Part shown: positions 8,581 through 16,415 of the stretch, piece after piece
How positions within the stretch are numbered: the stretch's first letter is position 1
Layout of the letters: each line of letters starts with the position of its first letter
Assembly (NCBI GenBank): GCA_023138875.1
Contig: JAGLOO010000006.1
Coordinates: 1 to 64,000, forward strand
Origin: Bacteroidales bacterium
GTDB taxonomy: Bacteria; Bacteroidota; Bacteroidia; Bacteroidales; GCA-2748055
Direction of reading: 5' to 3'
DNA length: 64,000 nt
Notes under the pieces: generated by a model
What the model was told of the DNA's origin: nothing
Databases searched by the model: none
The model's input: the letters and a program-made list of their open reading frames with translations, nothing else
Translations under genes and position numbers: made by a program

Positions 8581-9948
8581 CTATTCCCACTCTTTCAGCC
8601 TTGAATAGAGAAGGCGCCGGTTCATTTTCAGATATTCGGCTACTTCCGACTGGTTGTTATTGCATTTTTCAAGTGAGTCGAAGATGATCTTTTTTTCAAC
8701 GAAGGAGATCACATCTTTTAACGACATGCCCTTGTCGATCATCTTCATGTAATCGGCACTGTCAACATCATCATTGGAATGGGCAGAGATCTGCCCGATC
8801 TCCAATATTTCACCTGAGGAGGTCACCATGGCACTCTGGATTGTATTCTCAAGTTCACGCACATTCCCCGGCCAGTTGTACTTCATTAATTTTCGAATGG
8901 TATCCCTTGTAACAATGATTTTGCAGTTGGGGCTAAACTTATTTACAAAGTGCTCAACAAGCAACACAATGTCCGACATCCTTTCCCTTAAAGGGGGTAC
9001 CTTTATGAATACAACATTCAGGCGGTAATAGAGATCTTCCCTGAATTGTCCGGACTCAACCTCTGCTTTGATATCCTTGTTTGAAGAGGCGATGATCCTC
9101 ACGTTTACATTCACTGGCTTATCACCGCCAACCCGGAAGAAAGGCTGCTTCTGAAGAATCCTCAGCAGCTTGACCTGCAGGGAGGGGGGCATGCTGTTGA
9201 TCTCATCAAGATAGATGGTCCCCCCGTTGGCAATCTCAAAAATACCTTTGCGTTGAGTAAAAGCACCGGTAAAGGCCCCCTTCTCATGGCCAAATATTTC
9301 ACTTTCAAGAAGGGACTCTGATATAGCCCCGCAGTTGATCTTCACATACGGTTTTTCATTGATCAGAGAGTGCCTTTGAAGGGCATCGGCAACCAGTTCC
9401 TTCCCGGTTCCGCTTTCACCCTGGATGAGGATGGTCGCATCCGTAGTTGCCACCCGGCCGATTAGTTTATAAATACCCCGCATTTTGGAGCTCTTTCCAA
9501 TTATATCATCATTTGTGGAAGCACTTCCGGGAGAATCGACCATTGTCCTCAGCTGCTCTACCTCTTTCAGCAGGTTCCCAAATTGGAAAGCCCGCTCTAT
9601 AATGAGAAGGAATTCATCCAGTTCAAAAGGTTTTTCTATATAGTCATAAGCCCCAGATTTCATTGCTTTGATAGCCCGCTCACTGGTGCCGAATGCAGTA
9701 AACATTATGACCGGTATATCTTTATTCAAGGCCTTTATTTCTTCAAGCACCTGTAGGCCATTCTTACCGGGAAGGTTGATATCCAGGATGACAAGTCCGG
9801 GCACCTCCTCTTTGAATGTATCTATGGCCACATCTCCGTTTTCAGCAGTAATGACCGAATACCCCAGGGGTGTCAACAGATCAGAAACATTCCTTCTTAT
9901 GGATGACTCATCATCTACAACCAGTATTAATTTCTCATTATCTTCCAT
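8581..9948 (-). CDS. NtrC-family sigma54-dependent response regulator
   Basis: A 455-aa cytosolic transcription activator with three domains. The receiver (1-125) has phospho-acceptor Asp56 in ILDINLPG and acidic VDD at 11-13. The AAA+ domain (about 148-385) has Walker A GESGTGKE at 177-184, the sigma54-contact GAFTGA loop, and arginine-finger text RLNVVFIKVPPLRER. A Fis-type helix-turn-helix closes the protein (NQSEVAEYLKMNRRLLYSRL). Phosphorylated by its partner kinase, it should oligomerise and open sigma54 promoters. It starts one base after the kinase stop, so the two are translationally close. Its targets are unknown; an imperfect sigma54-like site occurs upstream of the pgs-type operon in this window. 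Confidence 0.95.
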   Translation of the reverse strand: MEDNEKLILVVDDESSIRRNVSDLLTPLGYSVITAENGDVAIDTFKEEVPGLVILDINLPGKNGLQVLEEIKALNKDIPVIMFTAFGTSERAIKAMKSGAYDYIEKPFELDEFLLIIERAFQFGNLLKEVEQLRTMVDSPGSASTNDDIIGKSSKMRGIYKLIGRVATTDATILIQGESGTGKELVADALQRHSLINEKPYVKINCGAISESLLESEIFGHEKGAFTGAFTQRKGIFEIANGGTIYLDEINSMPPSLQVKLLRILQKQPFFRVGGDKPVNVNVRIIASSNKDIKAEVESGQFREDLYYRLNVVFIKVPPLRERMSDIVLLVEHFVNKFSPNCKIIVTRDTIRKLMKYNWPGNVRELENTIQSAMVTSSGEILEIGQISAHSNDDVDSADYMKMIDKGMSLKDVISFVEKKIIFDSLEKCNNNQSEVAEYLKMNRRLLYSRLKEWE

Positions 9949-9949
9949 A

Positions 9950-11482
9950 TTAAGTTATTTTTTGATGTACCGGCAAGGCTATTGTGCACCTTACACCACC
10001 CTTCTCAAGATTCTTTAAAGAGATTGTTCCGTTATGGGCAGCCACAATTTCATGTGATATTGCTAAACCCAATCCTGAGCCGGTCTCCTTGGAGGTAAAG
10101 AATGGATCAAATATTATTTCCAGTATCTCATCAGGAATACCGGTGCCTGTATCAGTGATTTCAATAGTTACCATCTGCTTTTCCATATCATAGCGGGTTG
10201 AAATGGTAATCACTCCCTGATCTTTGATGGATTCAACGGAGTTGTTTAGCACATTGATCAGTACCTGCCTGATGGAATTGCCATCTACCTCAATGGATGG
10301 AGGTTCCTTACAAAGTTGCTTGCTGAACCCGATCTGCTTACCGGAATCACTTAAATCGATCATGCTCACAACCTCTTCCAGTATTTGGTCCAGATTCGTT
10401 GGTTTCAGGTGTTTATAGATGGGTCTTGAGAACACCACCAAACGCTTGACCAGCAGCGATAGTCGATTGATCTCATCCAGGACCAGTTTCATGGAATAGG
10501 GGGGGATCTTTTTCTGCAACGCTTCACTTATAAGGACCTCTTTCTCCCACATCTGCACCCGTGTTTTCACAACGGACAATGGGGTTTTTACCTCATGGGC
10601 CACCCCGGCAATCATCTTTCCCAGGGAGGCCATCTTCTCTTTTTGCTGCAGGCGTTTCTCCAACCCGGCGCGGTCCCGGCTCTCCTTTTCCAGCATACTG
10701 AGCATCTCATTGATGCTTGCAGGAATGAACCCAAACCACCCGCCTCTCCTTTTCAGCCGGTACCCGGGATTATTGTGGGCATTGTTTAACTCCTTCCTTA
10801 TATTTTTGATACCGTTCCGCAGGAAGAGTGATATCATGGCCATTACCATGAATCCAAACAGAGAGAGAATCGTCACAAAATTGATGATCCTCTTTAATTT
10901 TGCAACGGGCAGTTCTCTTTCAATATGCACCCTGATCCAAACCGCACCCACCGGTTCACCCAAATCACTGAACGGAACCGTAGCAAGTGGAAATACTGCA
11001 GGATCAAACGCATGTACATTGATGATCTCCCTGTTGCCTGATAAAGATAACATGGCCTGCTCCTTGATAATGTTGTAAGACCTGGGGGGGGGTCCGTAAA
11101 CCGGAACCGGTGGTGGTGAAGTGGGAAATGCATAACCCATAAAGCCATCCAAGTGCTTAAAATAGACTCCTCCCTCCAATCCTTCATACTCCATAAGGAG
11201 CGGATTCAGCAGATCGGTATAATAGCGATCAATCATCATTGAAGAGTCACAGGAAAGTGTACCAGGAATCGATAATTGTGTAAAACGCCTTGCCGAACTG
11301 CTGTTTTCAATTTCCTCTGAGAGGTGCCTGGCATAAGATAAGCAAATCAGTTTTTTTTCCTCGATCAGTCTCTTTTCCCACCTGGAAGAAAAGTAGAAAG
11401 AGCCCAGTACCAACATCAGGATAGAGGTAACAGCAATGAACGCAATCTGAAGAATTCTTTTGTTTTCTTTTGTCAGGCTCAT
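9950..11482 (-). CDS. Membrane sensor histidine kinase
   Basis: A 510-aa kinase. One membrane helix near residues 12-32 is followed by a periplasmic sensor of about 165 residues and a second helix near 200-222. The proline-rich segment PTSPPPVPVYGPPPRS lies inside the sensor. The cytoplasmic part has a HisKA domain with His296 in GVAHEVKTPLS, then the ATPase with N-box NVLNNSVESI, G1 DTGTGIP and G2 GSGLGLAIS. It should phosphorylate the regulator encoded one base downstream. The upstream gene, 18 bp away, encodes an exported glutamate-racemase-like protein. This raises the possibility that the sensor reads a periplasmic ligand handled by that protein, which is inference only. Confidence 0.93.
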   Translation of the reverse strand: MSLTKENKRILQIAFIAVTSILMLVLGSFYFSSRWEKRLIEEKKLICLSYARHLSEEIENSSSARRFTQLSIPGTLSCDSSMMIDRYYTDLLNPLLMEYEGLEGGVYFKHLDGFMGYAFPTSPPPVPVYGPPPRSYNIIKEQAMLSLSGNREIINVHAFDPAVFPLATVPFSDLGEPVGAVWIRVHIERELPVAKLKRIINFVTILSLFGFMVMAMISLFLRNGIKNIRKELNNAHNNPGYRLKRRGGWFGFIPASINEMLSMLEKESRDRAGLEKRLQQKEKMASLGKMIAGVAHEVKTPLSVVKTRVQMWEKEVLISEALQKKIPPYSMKLVLDEINRLSLLVKRLVVFSRPIYKHLKPTNLDQILEEVVSMIDLSDSGKQIGFSKQLCKEPPSIEVDGNSIRQVLINVLNNSVESIKDQGVITISTRYDMEKQMVTIEITDTGTGIPDEILEIIFDPFFTSKETGSGLGLAISHEIVAAHNGTISLKNLEKGGVRCTIALPVHQKIT

Positions 11483-11500
11483 GCGAGGATTTCCTTCTGT

Positions 11501-12490
11501 TTAGAAAAGATCCTGCACAAGATCGTAATTATTTAGCGCTTTTGTCAATTCAGGGGAGGAATCGGAAAACAAGTTACACATGGCATCTCTGTTCCTTAAT
11601 TCAACTTTGGAGACGACCTTCATGGTAAGCCTGGTCTTTGAATATCTTCTCCCGGCATCCTCCGGCATTAATACATCACCCATAATCAGGTTGGGATTCA
11701 ATACCCCTGACAGGTCACTACTTGTATATTCAAAAGCTCTTTTCCAGAGAGGTTCAGAATAGCCATAATGGCTGCAATTCAGACTCAGATAAACAGAACC
11801 ATGGCCGTCAGGAAGTTTTGAGACGGCCTCATCCACATAGAATGCAATAAGCATCTCTGTATCCTCACCCATGGGATCCTGTTCTATATAGGACTGTAAC
11901 TGGGGACACGATTGAGTGATGATGCGGCTTTCCGGAAAGCCTTTTTGTATCAGCGCTTTTCGGTGACTATCCTCAGAAATGGTAGTTTCTGTTCCGGTGA
12001 TAATAGCCACAGAATTTTCCTCATCTGCCAGGGCATCTTCAATCAGCTTTACACCGGGTTCCACGATTCCAACCACCTCTGTACCGGAGTTCTGGACAAA
12101 TGGTGTATCCCGGTAAATAACAGAGAGGGTATTACAGGCTATCAGAATCACGTCGGGTTGAAAAGTACGCTCTATTCCACTAAGTACATCATTGAAAATC
12201 GCTATTTTCTCTTCTCTTGTTGAGAGGGCATTATACCCCTGGTCAGCTTCAAAGAGTGCATTGACAAAAACCAGGCTCACCCTTTTGTAGTGTCCTGATT
12301 TGGATATCTTTTTCGCTATAACATCCATGACTGCCAACCCTCCAAGCCCCGAATCAGTGATCACCACCGTAATCTCTTCCCTGTGGGCAGGCGAATGATT
12401 GGAGGGCTGTATTCCTGCTGAGAACAGATGACTTGTAATCAGAATAAACGCAATAAAAAACACTTTTCTTCCGAAGAATTTCATCATCAT
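11501..12490 (-). CDS. Exported glutamate-racemase-like protein (Asp/Glu racemase superfamily)
   Basis: A 329-aa protein related to MurI. The N-terminus has a signal peptide (hydrophobic FFIAFILITSHLFSAG), which cytosolic MurI lacks. The racemase landmarks are present: DSGLGG at 46-51, first catalytic Cys119 in ACNT, and second catalytic Cys239 in LNCSHYG, where MurI usually has GCTH. Both cysteines and the following His are kept, so catalysis is plausible. The body is longer than MurI (about 270 aa). It may interconvert L- and D-glutamate or aspartate in the periplasm, or act as a binding protein. It begins an operon with the histidine kinase and sigma54 regulator. AGGAGA lies just before three tandem ATGs, of which the second or third has the best spacing. 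Confidence 0.75.
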   Translation of the reverse strand: MMMKFFGRKVFFIAFILITSHLFSAGIQPSNHSPAHREEITVVITDSGLGGLAVMDVIAKKISKSGHYKRVSLVFVNALFEADQGYNALSTREEKIAIFNDVLSGIERTFQPDVILIACNTLSVIYRDTPFVQNSGTEVVGIVEPGVKLIEDALADEENSVAIITGTETTISEDSHRKALIQKGFPESRIITQSCPQLQSYIEQDPMGEDTEMLIAFYVDEAVSKLPDGHGSVYLSLNCSHYGYSEPLWKRAFEYTSSDLSGVLNPNLIMGDVLMPEDAGRRYSKTRLTMKVVSKVELRNRDAMCNLFSDSSPELTKALNNYDLVQDLF

Positions 12491-12505
12491 ATTCTCCTGT
12501 TAAAT

Positions 12506-12539
12506 AATAAGCTGTGGGTGCTTCCACCCACAGCTTATT
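12506..12539 (-). terminator. Strong hairpin between the beta-helix gene and the racemase-like operon
   Basis: A perfect 15-bp inverted repeat (AATAAGCTGTGGGTG / CACCCACAGCTTATT) surrounds a 4-base loop. On the minus strand the stem is followed by ATTTAACAG, only moderately U-rich. It sits in the 73-bp gap after the T9SS protein stop and ends about 16 bases before the next gene's start. Its best reading is a terminator for the beta-helix gene. Because no other upstream space exists, it could also attenuate or process read-through into the racemase/kinase/regulator operon. Confidence 0.75.
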
Positions 12540-12563
12540 TATGTTTGATAAAACAGTCCAATA

Positions 12564-15500
12564 CTAATTAACAATCACCTTTTTCGTGCTAATCATTCCA
12601 TCCAGTTTTGAAACCCTTAAAAGGTATACTCCTTTTTGATCTCCAAGGTTGATGGAAAAGTCAATAGCTGAACCGGGATTACTATCCCTGAAAACAATCC
12701 GGCCAGTCATGTCGAACAGGGCCAGCTCTTTCAATGCCCCGCTTTCTACTCTCACCCTGAATATTCCGGAAGACGGATTGGGATATACATCCACTGTAAA
12801 TTTCTGATGAGCGAATTTTTCAACACCAACTTCAGACTCATACTCATAAGCTCCGATGTCAATGACAGACCCCCTGTTCTTACCTTCAATATCCTGTTCA
12901 GGAACCCCGGGCTCACTGCTGGTTCCCTCTGCAATGAGCACTGAGGATTCAACCAGTCCCCAGTTGGAAGCGGCATCAAAACCCATGTAGCCTGCCTCTC
13001 CGGACACGTCAATAAAACCAGGGTTATCGCGGTTAATATCCAGGGTATCGATTAAGATACAGGAAGATGCACTCACAGAGTCCATGATGGCACAATTCAC
13101 CACATTAACATAGACTCCGGCATCAGCCATCTTACCGGTGTTACTGATATCAAATGTATACTCCTCTGTTCCATCCACATTCATCCAGAACACACAATTA
13201 ATGATGTCGGGTTCGGTATTCATATAGGGAGAGGTGCCTTGGTAATTCCTGATTGCAGGACCATAGGTTCCTCCTCCTCCCGGATCGTTATCCGGAAGTT
13301 TATTATATACAAATGTACAGTTAATGAATGCTGGTGAGCATTCAAAGTTCCTGACGGCTCCGCCTTCATCTTTGGCCTCGTTATTTGCGAAGACGCAATT
13401 GATATATTGCGCACGTGTACCTGAAGCGTTATAAACCGCCCCGCCATCATCATTGGCATAACCCCTTATGAAGAAGCAATTCTGAACCACAGGACTTGAT
13501 ACATCATCCCCGCTCCTGTAAAGGTACAGACCTGCACCGTCATCGCAGTAATTGTCGTAGAAGGTGCAATTGACCACATTTGGAGATGATGCTCTGAGTT
13601 TCATCCCTGCTCCATTGCTTTTTTCAATGTCAGAGAAGCCACCAGTTATTATAAAGCCATCTATGGTTGTAAGGGCTGAAATAGATTCACCATAAATCAC
13701 CCTGGGCGCATTTCCACCTGTCAGGTAGCCATTTCCATCCACATCGGCACTCAGCTGTGTCTCATTGGCTTCTCCCATTCTGTATTGACTTCTTTCATCC
13801 TTTGAGGATTCTGTTCCTGCAAATCCTCCATAGAGGCTAACTCCGCTCTTCAGTGTAAAAGAGGTGTCTGTTGGTACCAGGTATTTCCCTTTTGCAACCC
13901 AGATTTCAGTTCCAATCTCACCTGCATCAATTGCAACCTGGATATCTCCCGATGCATTGGCCCATGAGGAACCGTCACCTGTACCACCCTCGGTGATGTA
14001 TACCATACTCACCACCATTTCAACAAATGTGACTGCCAGTGTTGCATCTGCATCGATCCCTGTCAACAGATAGGTGTATGTACCATCGCCGTTATCAACA
14101 ACATCTCCTGTTACATCTGTACCATCCAAAGTAATGGCATCAAGTATGTATCCTGCATCTGCAGTAATTGTAAATTCCGTTTCATCGTTGATAGTGACAT
14201 CCACACTGCCCGACGGATCGACTGAACCGTTAGCACCTGCTGATATGGTCACCGTAAACAGTTCCAGGAAGGAGACGGACAATGTGCTGTTCTCCCCAAC
14301 ACCAATCAGCGTATAGGTGTATGTACCATCCCCGTTATCCGTAACCTGCTCCATAACAGAGGTGCCGTTCAACAGGATCTCAGCAAAGACAAATCCGGCA
14401 TCGGGGGTAATGGTAAACACAACCTCATCGGTGACTGTAACTGCTGTATCACCCACCGGGGATATGGTACCCCCTGCACCTGCTGTAACAGCAACCGTGT
14501 ATTTTACAGCCTCTGGCTCAAATGTGACTGCCAGCATTCCGTCTGCATTAACAGCAGTGGCAGTGTACCCAAAACTACGGTCTCCGTTGTCGGTAAGTGA
14601 TGGCATGATATCGGTGCCATTATAAGTGGCAGCAGTCAATTCATATCCTGCCCTGGGTGTTAGTGTAAAAGCCTGGTCTGCACCGGAAACAACGTATACT
14701 CCAAAAGGAGTGATGGTCCCGTAACCGGTAATATCGCCGGCAATAATAAAGGGTACGGCTGCACCGTATTCATAAGCTCCCACATCGGGTGTGGCGTCCC
14801 TGAACCCAGGTATAATATCCATGACCGGGGCACCTGCCACCAGACCGGCATCAATCAATACAGATGTGGCCTGAATAGCCCAATCAGCTGCTACATCATA
14901 ACCATCACTGCCTGAGGCGCCTGAAGTATTGACAAACAGCGGATCTGTTGAACTGATGTCAATCAGACCTGTTACTGTCGCTCCTGTTGCAGTGTATGTG
15001 CCTTCCATGGCACAGTTTATGAGTGTTACGGTTCCATCAGTAGTAAGGGTAATGTCTTCGCTTACAACACCTGATTCAGTGTTTCCCCAGGAAACAGAGT
15101 TTGTAAATACAGGAGCGGATACTGAATTATTGATCTCAATAGCCGGTCCATCTCCTGCACCAGGCAATGAATTTCGGGTAAATGTACAATTCATAAAAGT
15201 TGGAGAGGATTTATACACCCTGACTGCACCACCATCATTTACCGCACTGTTGTTTGAGAAGACGCAATTGGTAAATACCGCATCACAACCGGTTGCCGTA
15301 TATACTGCTCCACCTTTGTCTGCAGCGTAATTTTTTACAAAATAACATCCTGTAACTGCCGGAATCGATGTTGTTGCAATGTAGAATCCGGCTCCGTTAT
15401 CACCACACCAGTTATCAAACAATGTACAGTTGATGATATTGGGCGAACCATTAGAGAGTCTCAGGCCGGCCCCGTCATCCGAAGAAGCATCGGCATAGCC

Positions 15501-15947
15501 TCCTGTAATGGTCAGACCATCCAGTGTTGTCACATTCGTGATATCCTTTCCATAAACCACCCGGTTTGCATTGGCAGCATCTGTCACTCCGTTCTTATCG
15601 ATATCACCACTGAGAATGGTCTCATTAGCCCCACCCAGGCGGTAGTCTGTTCTCTGAATCGGACAGGTTTCCGTTCCGGAAAAACCACCATACAGGCTAA
15701 CTCCATCCTTAAGTATAAAAGTAGAGTCACCGGGAACATAATAGGTTCCACCCTTTATCCAGATATCAGTACCGGAATCAGAGGATTCAATAACATCCTG
15801 AATGCTGCCAGCTGCATTCGCCCAGGATGTTCCGTCTCCGGTACCATCCGAAGAGACGTAGACAACGCTTTGGGCATTTACTGAGCCTGCCAGTCCAAAG
15901 ACAAGTAAAACCGCAGTTGCAAAAAGCATTTTGTAAAGATTTTTCAT
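12564..15947 (-). CDS. Large secreted beta-helix protein with T9SS sorting domain
   Basis: A 1127-aa protein. It has a signal peptide ending SVNAQ and two homologous right-handed beta-helix modules (about 25-395 and 645-1035), each starting VYV/ITxxGTGDGxSWANA and containing SLYGGF. Three InlB-like beta repeats of about 80 residues lie between the modules. The C-terminal T9SS type A domain (about 1045-1127; VYPNPSSGIF, GVYLLRVSK, TKKVIVN) should direct export across the outer membrane and cell-surface attachment or release. The beta-helix modules resemble probable polymorphic repeat/choice-of-anchor-Q proteins, which include adhesins and polysaccharide-active proteins. No catalytic site is recognisable. 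It is divergent from susC across a gap of about 470 bp and is followed by a hairpin. Confidence 0.88.
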   Translation of the reverse strand: MKNLYKMLFATAVLLVFGLAGSVNAQSVVYVSSDGTGDGTSWANAAGSIQDVIESSDSGTDIWIKGGTYYVPGDSTFILKDGVSLYGGFSGTETCPIQRTDYRLGGANETILSGDIDKNGVTDAANANRVVYGKDITNVTTLDGLTITGGYADASSDDGAGLRLSNGSPNIINCTLFDNWCGDNGAGFYIATTSIPAVTGCYFVKNYAADKGGAVYTATGCDAVFTNCVFSNNSAVNDGGAVRVYKSSPTFMNCTFTRNSLPGAGDGPAIEINNSVSAPVFTNSVSWGNTESGVVSEDITLTTDGTVTLINCAMEGTYTATGATVTGLIDISSTDPLFVNTSGASGSDGYDVAADWAIQATSVLIDAGLVAGAPVMDIIPGFRDATPDVGAYEYGAAVPFIIAGDITGYGTITPFGVYVVSGADQAFTLTPRAGYELTAATYNGTDIMPSLTDNGDRSFGYTATAVNADGMLAVTFEPEAVKYTVAVTAGAGGTISPVGDTAVTVTDEVVFTITPDAGFVFAEILLNGTSVMEQVTDNGDGTYTYTLIGVGENSTLSVSFLELFTVTISAGANGSVDPSGSVDVTINDETEFTITADAGYILDAITLDGTDVTGDVVDNGDGTYTYLLTGIDADATLAVTFVEMVVSMVYITEGGTGDGSSWANASGDIQVAIDAGEIGTEIWVAKGKYLVPTDTSFTLKSGVSLYGGFAGTESSKDERSQYRMGEANETQLSADVDGNGYLTGGNAPRVIYGESISALTTIDGFIITGGFSDIEKSNGAGMKLRASSPNVVNCTFYDNYCDDGAGLYLYRSGDDVSSPVVQNCFFIRGYANDDGGAVYNASGTRAQYINCVFANNEAKDEGGAVRNFECSPAFINCTFVYNKLPDNDPGGGGTYGPAIRNYQGTSPYMNTEPDIINCVFWMNVDGTEEYTFDISNTGKMADAGVYVNVVNCAIMDSVSASSCILIDTLDINRDNPGFIDVSGEAGYMGFDAASNWGLVESSVLIAEGTSSEPGVPEQDIEGKNRGSVIDIGAYEYESEVGVEKFAHQKFTVDVYPNPSSGIFRVRVESGALKELALFDMTGRIVFRDSNPGSAIDFSINLGDQKGVYLLRVSKLDGMISTKKVIVN
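14015..14760 (-). repeat. Three in-frame InlB-like beta repeats inside the beta-helix protein gene
   Basis: Three consecutive units of about 80 codons share the pattern (V/I)xAGAxGxxxPxG, FTITxDAGY, LxGTxV, DNGDGTYTY and a closing L(A/S)VxF. Copies two and three are the most alike; the first is more diverged (ITGYGTITPFG, DNGDRSFGY). Coordinates are approximate, taken from residue counts. The repeats act as a linker between the two beta-helix modules. The antisense ORFs reported here (13864-14625) are repeat-driven shadows. Confidence 0.75.
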
Positions 15948-16415
15948 GATTGTACGTTTTAATTTAGTTGTACCATTGGTTCTGAATAAAATCTATAATC
16001 ACTTATTGTGCCATTTTCGCTGTTTTAGGATGTTCCATAATAGATTATCTGCCGGAAAATGAATCGCATTATTCCTTATGGCCTGTTAAAGAGTAGGTTA
16101 CGAAACTTATTACGAAGATAATTTTCAGACTGAATTATTTACCGAATGGCAATTCGTACATATTGAACAGGTAAATCACGCTATTTCTGGTTTTTTTGTG
16201 CAAAAACAGCACAATTGCTGTGCTAAAAGATCACAAAAAGAGACTTTGCTTCAGGGTTATAGACAAATTACACATCAATTCAAAAAAAAACAAACTATTA
16301 ATTGACACCTATTTTTAATTGTCTGTAATTTTATCAAAGATCCTTCTGGTAAATCTGACTGAAGTTGTTTTGTCAAATAATCAAGCTCTGTTTAAAACCT
16401 ATTAAGACAATATCT
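15948..16415. promoter_or_regulatory. Divergent control region between the beta-helix gene and susC, with a nested inverted repeat
   Basis: This AT-rich gap carries no credible gene; the ORF-track extension of susC to 16365 relies on a TTG. At 16193-16239 lies a nested dyad: outer arms TTTTTGTG and CACAAAAA (8 bp), and inner arms AGCACA and TGTGCT (6 bp) around ATTGC. It could be an operator or a hairpin in the susC leader. On the minus strand at 16013-15999, TGGCAC-N5-GTGA resembles the -24 part of a sigma54 promoter but fails at -12. No clean TAnnTTTG element was found for either gene. Confidence 0.45.

Noticed and set aside
14015-14760. Repeat array considered as CRISPR
   Set aside because: Units are about 240 bp, degenerate and in coding frame with no unique spacers.
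13864-15330. Series of plus-strand ORFs rich in V, S, T and P
   Set aside because: Antisense shadows of the InlB-like repeats and beta-helix modules.
15999-16013. TGGCAC-N5-GTGA on the minus strand upstream of the beta-helix gene as a sigma54 promoter
   Set aside because: Only the -24 half matches; the -12 half lacks TTGC.
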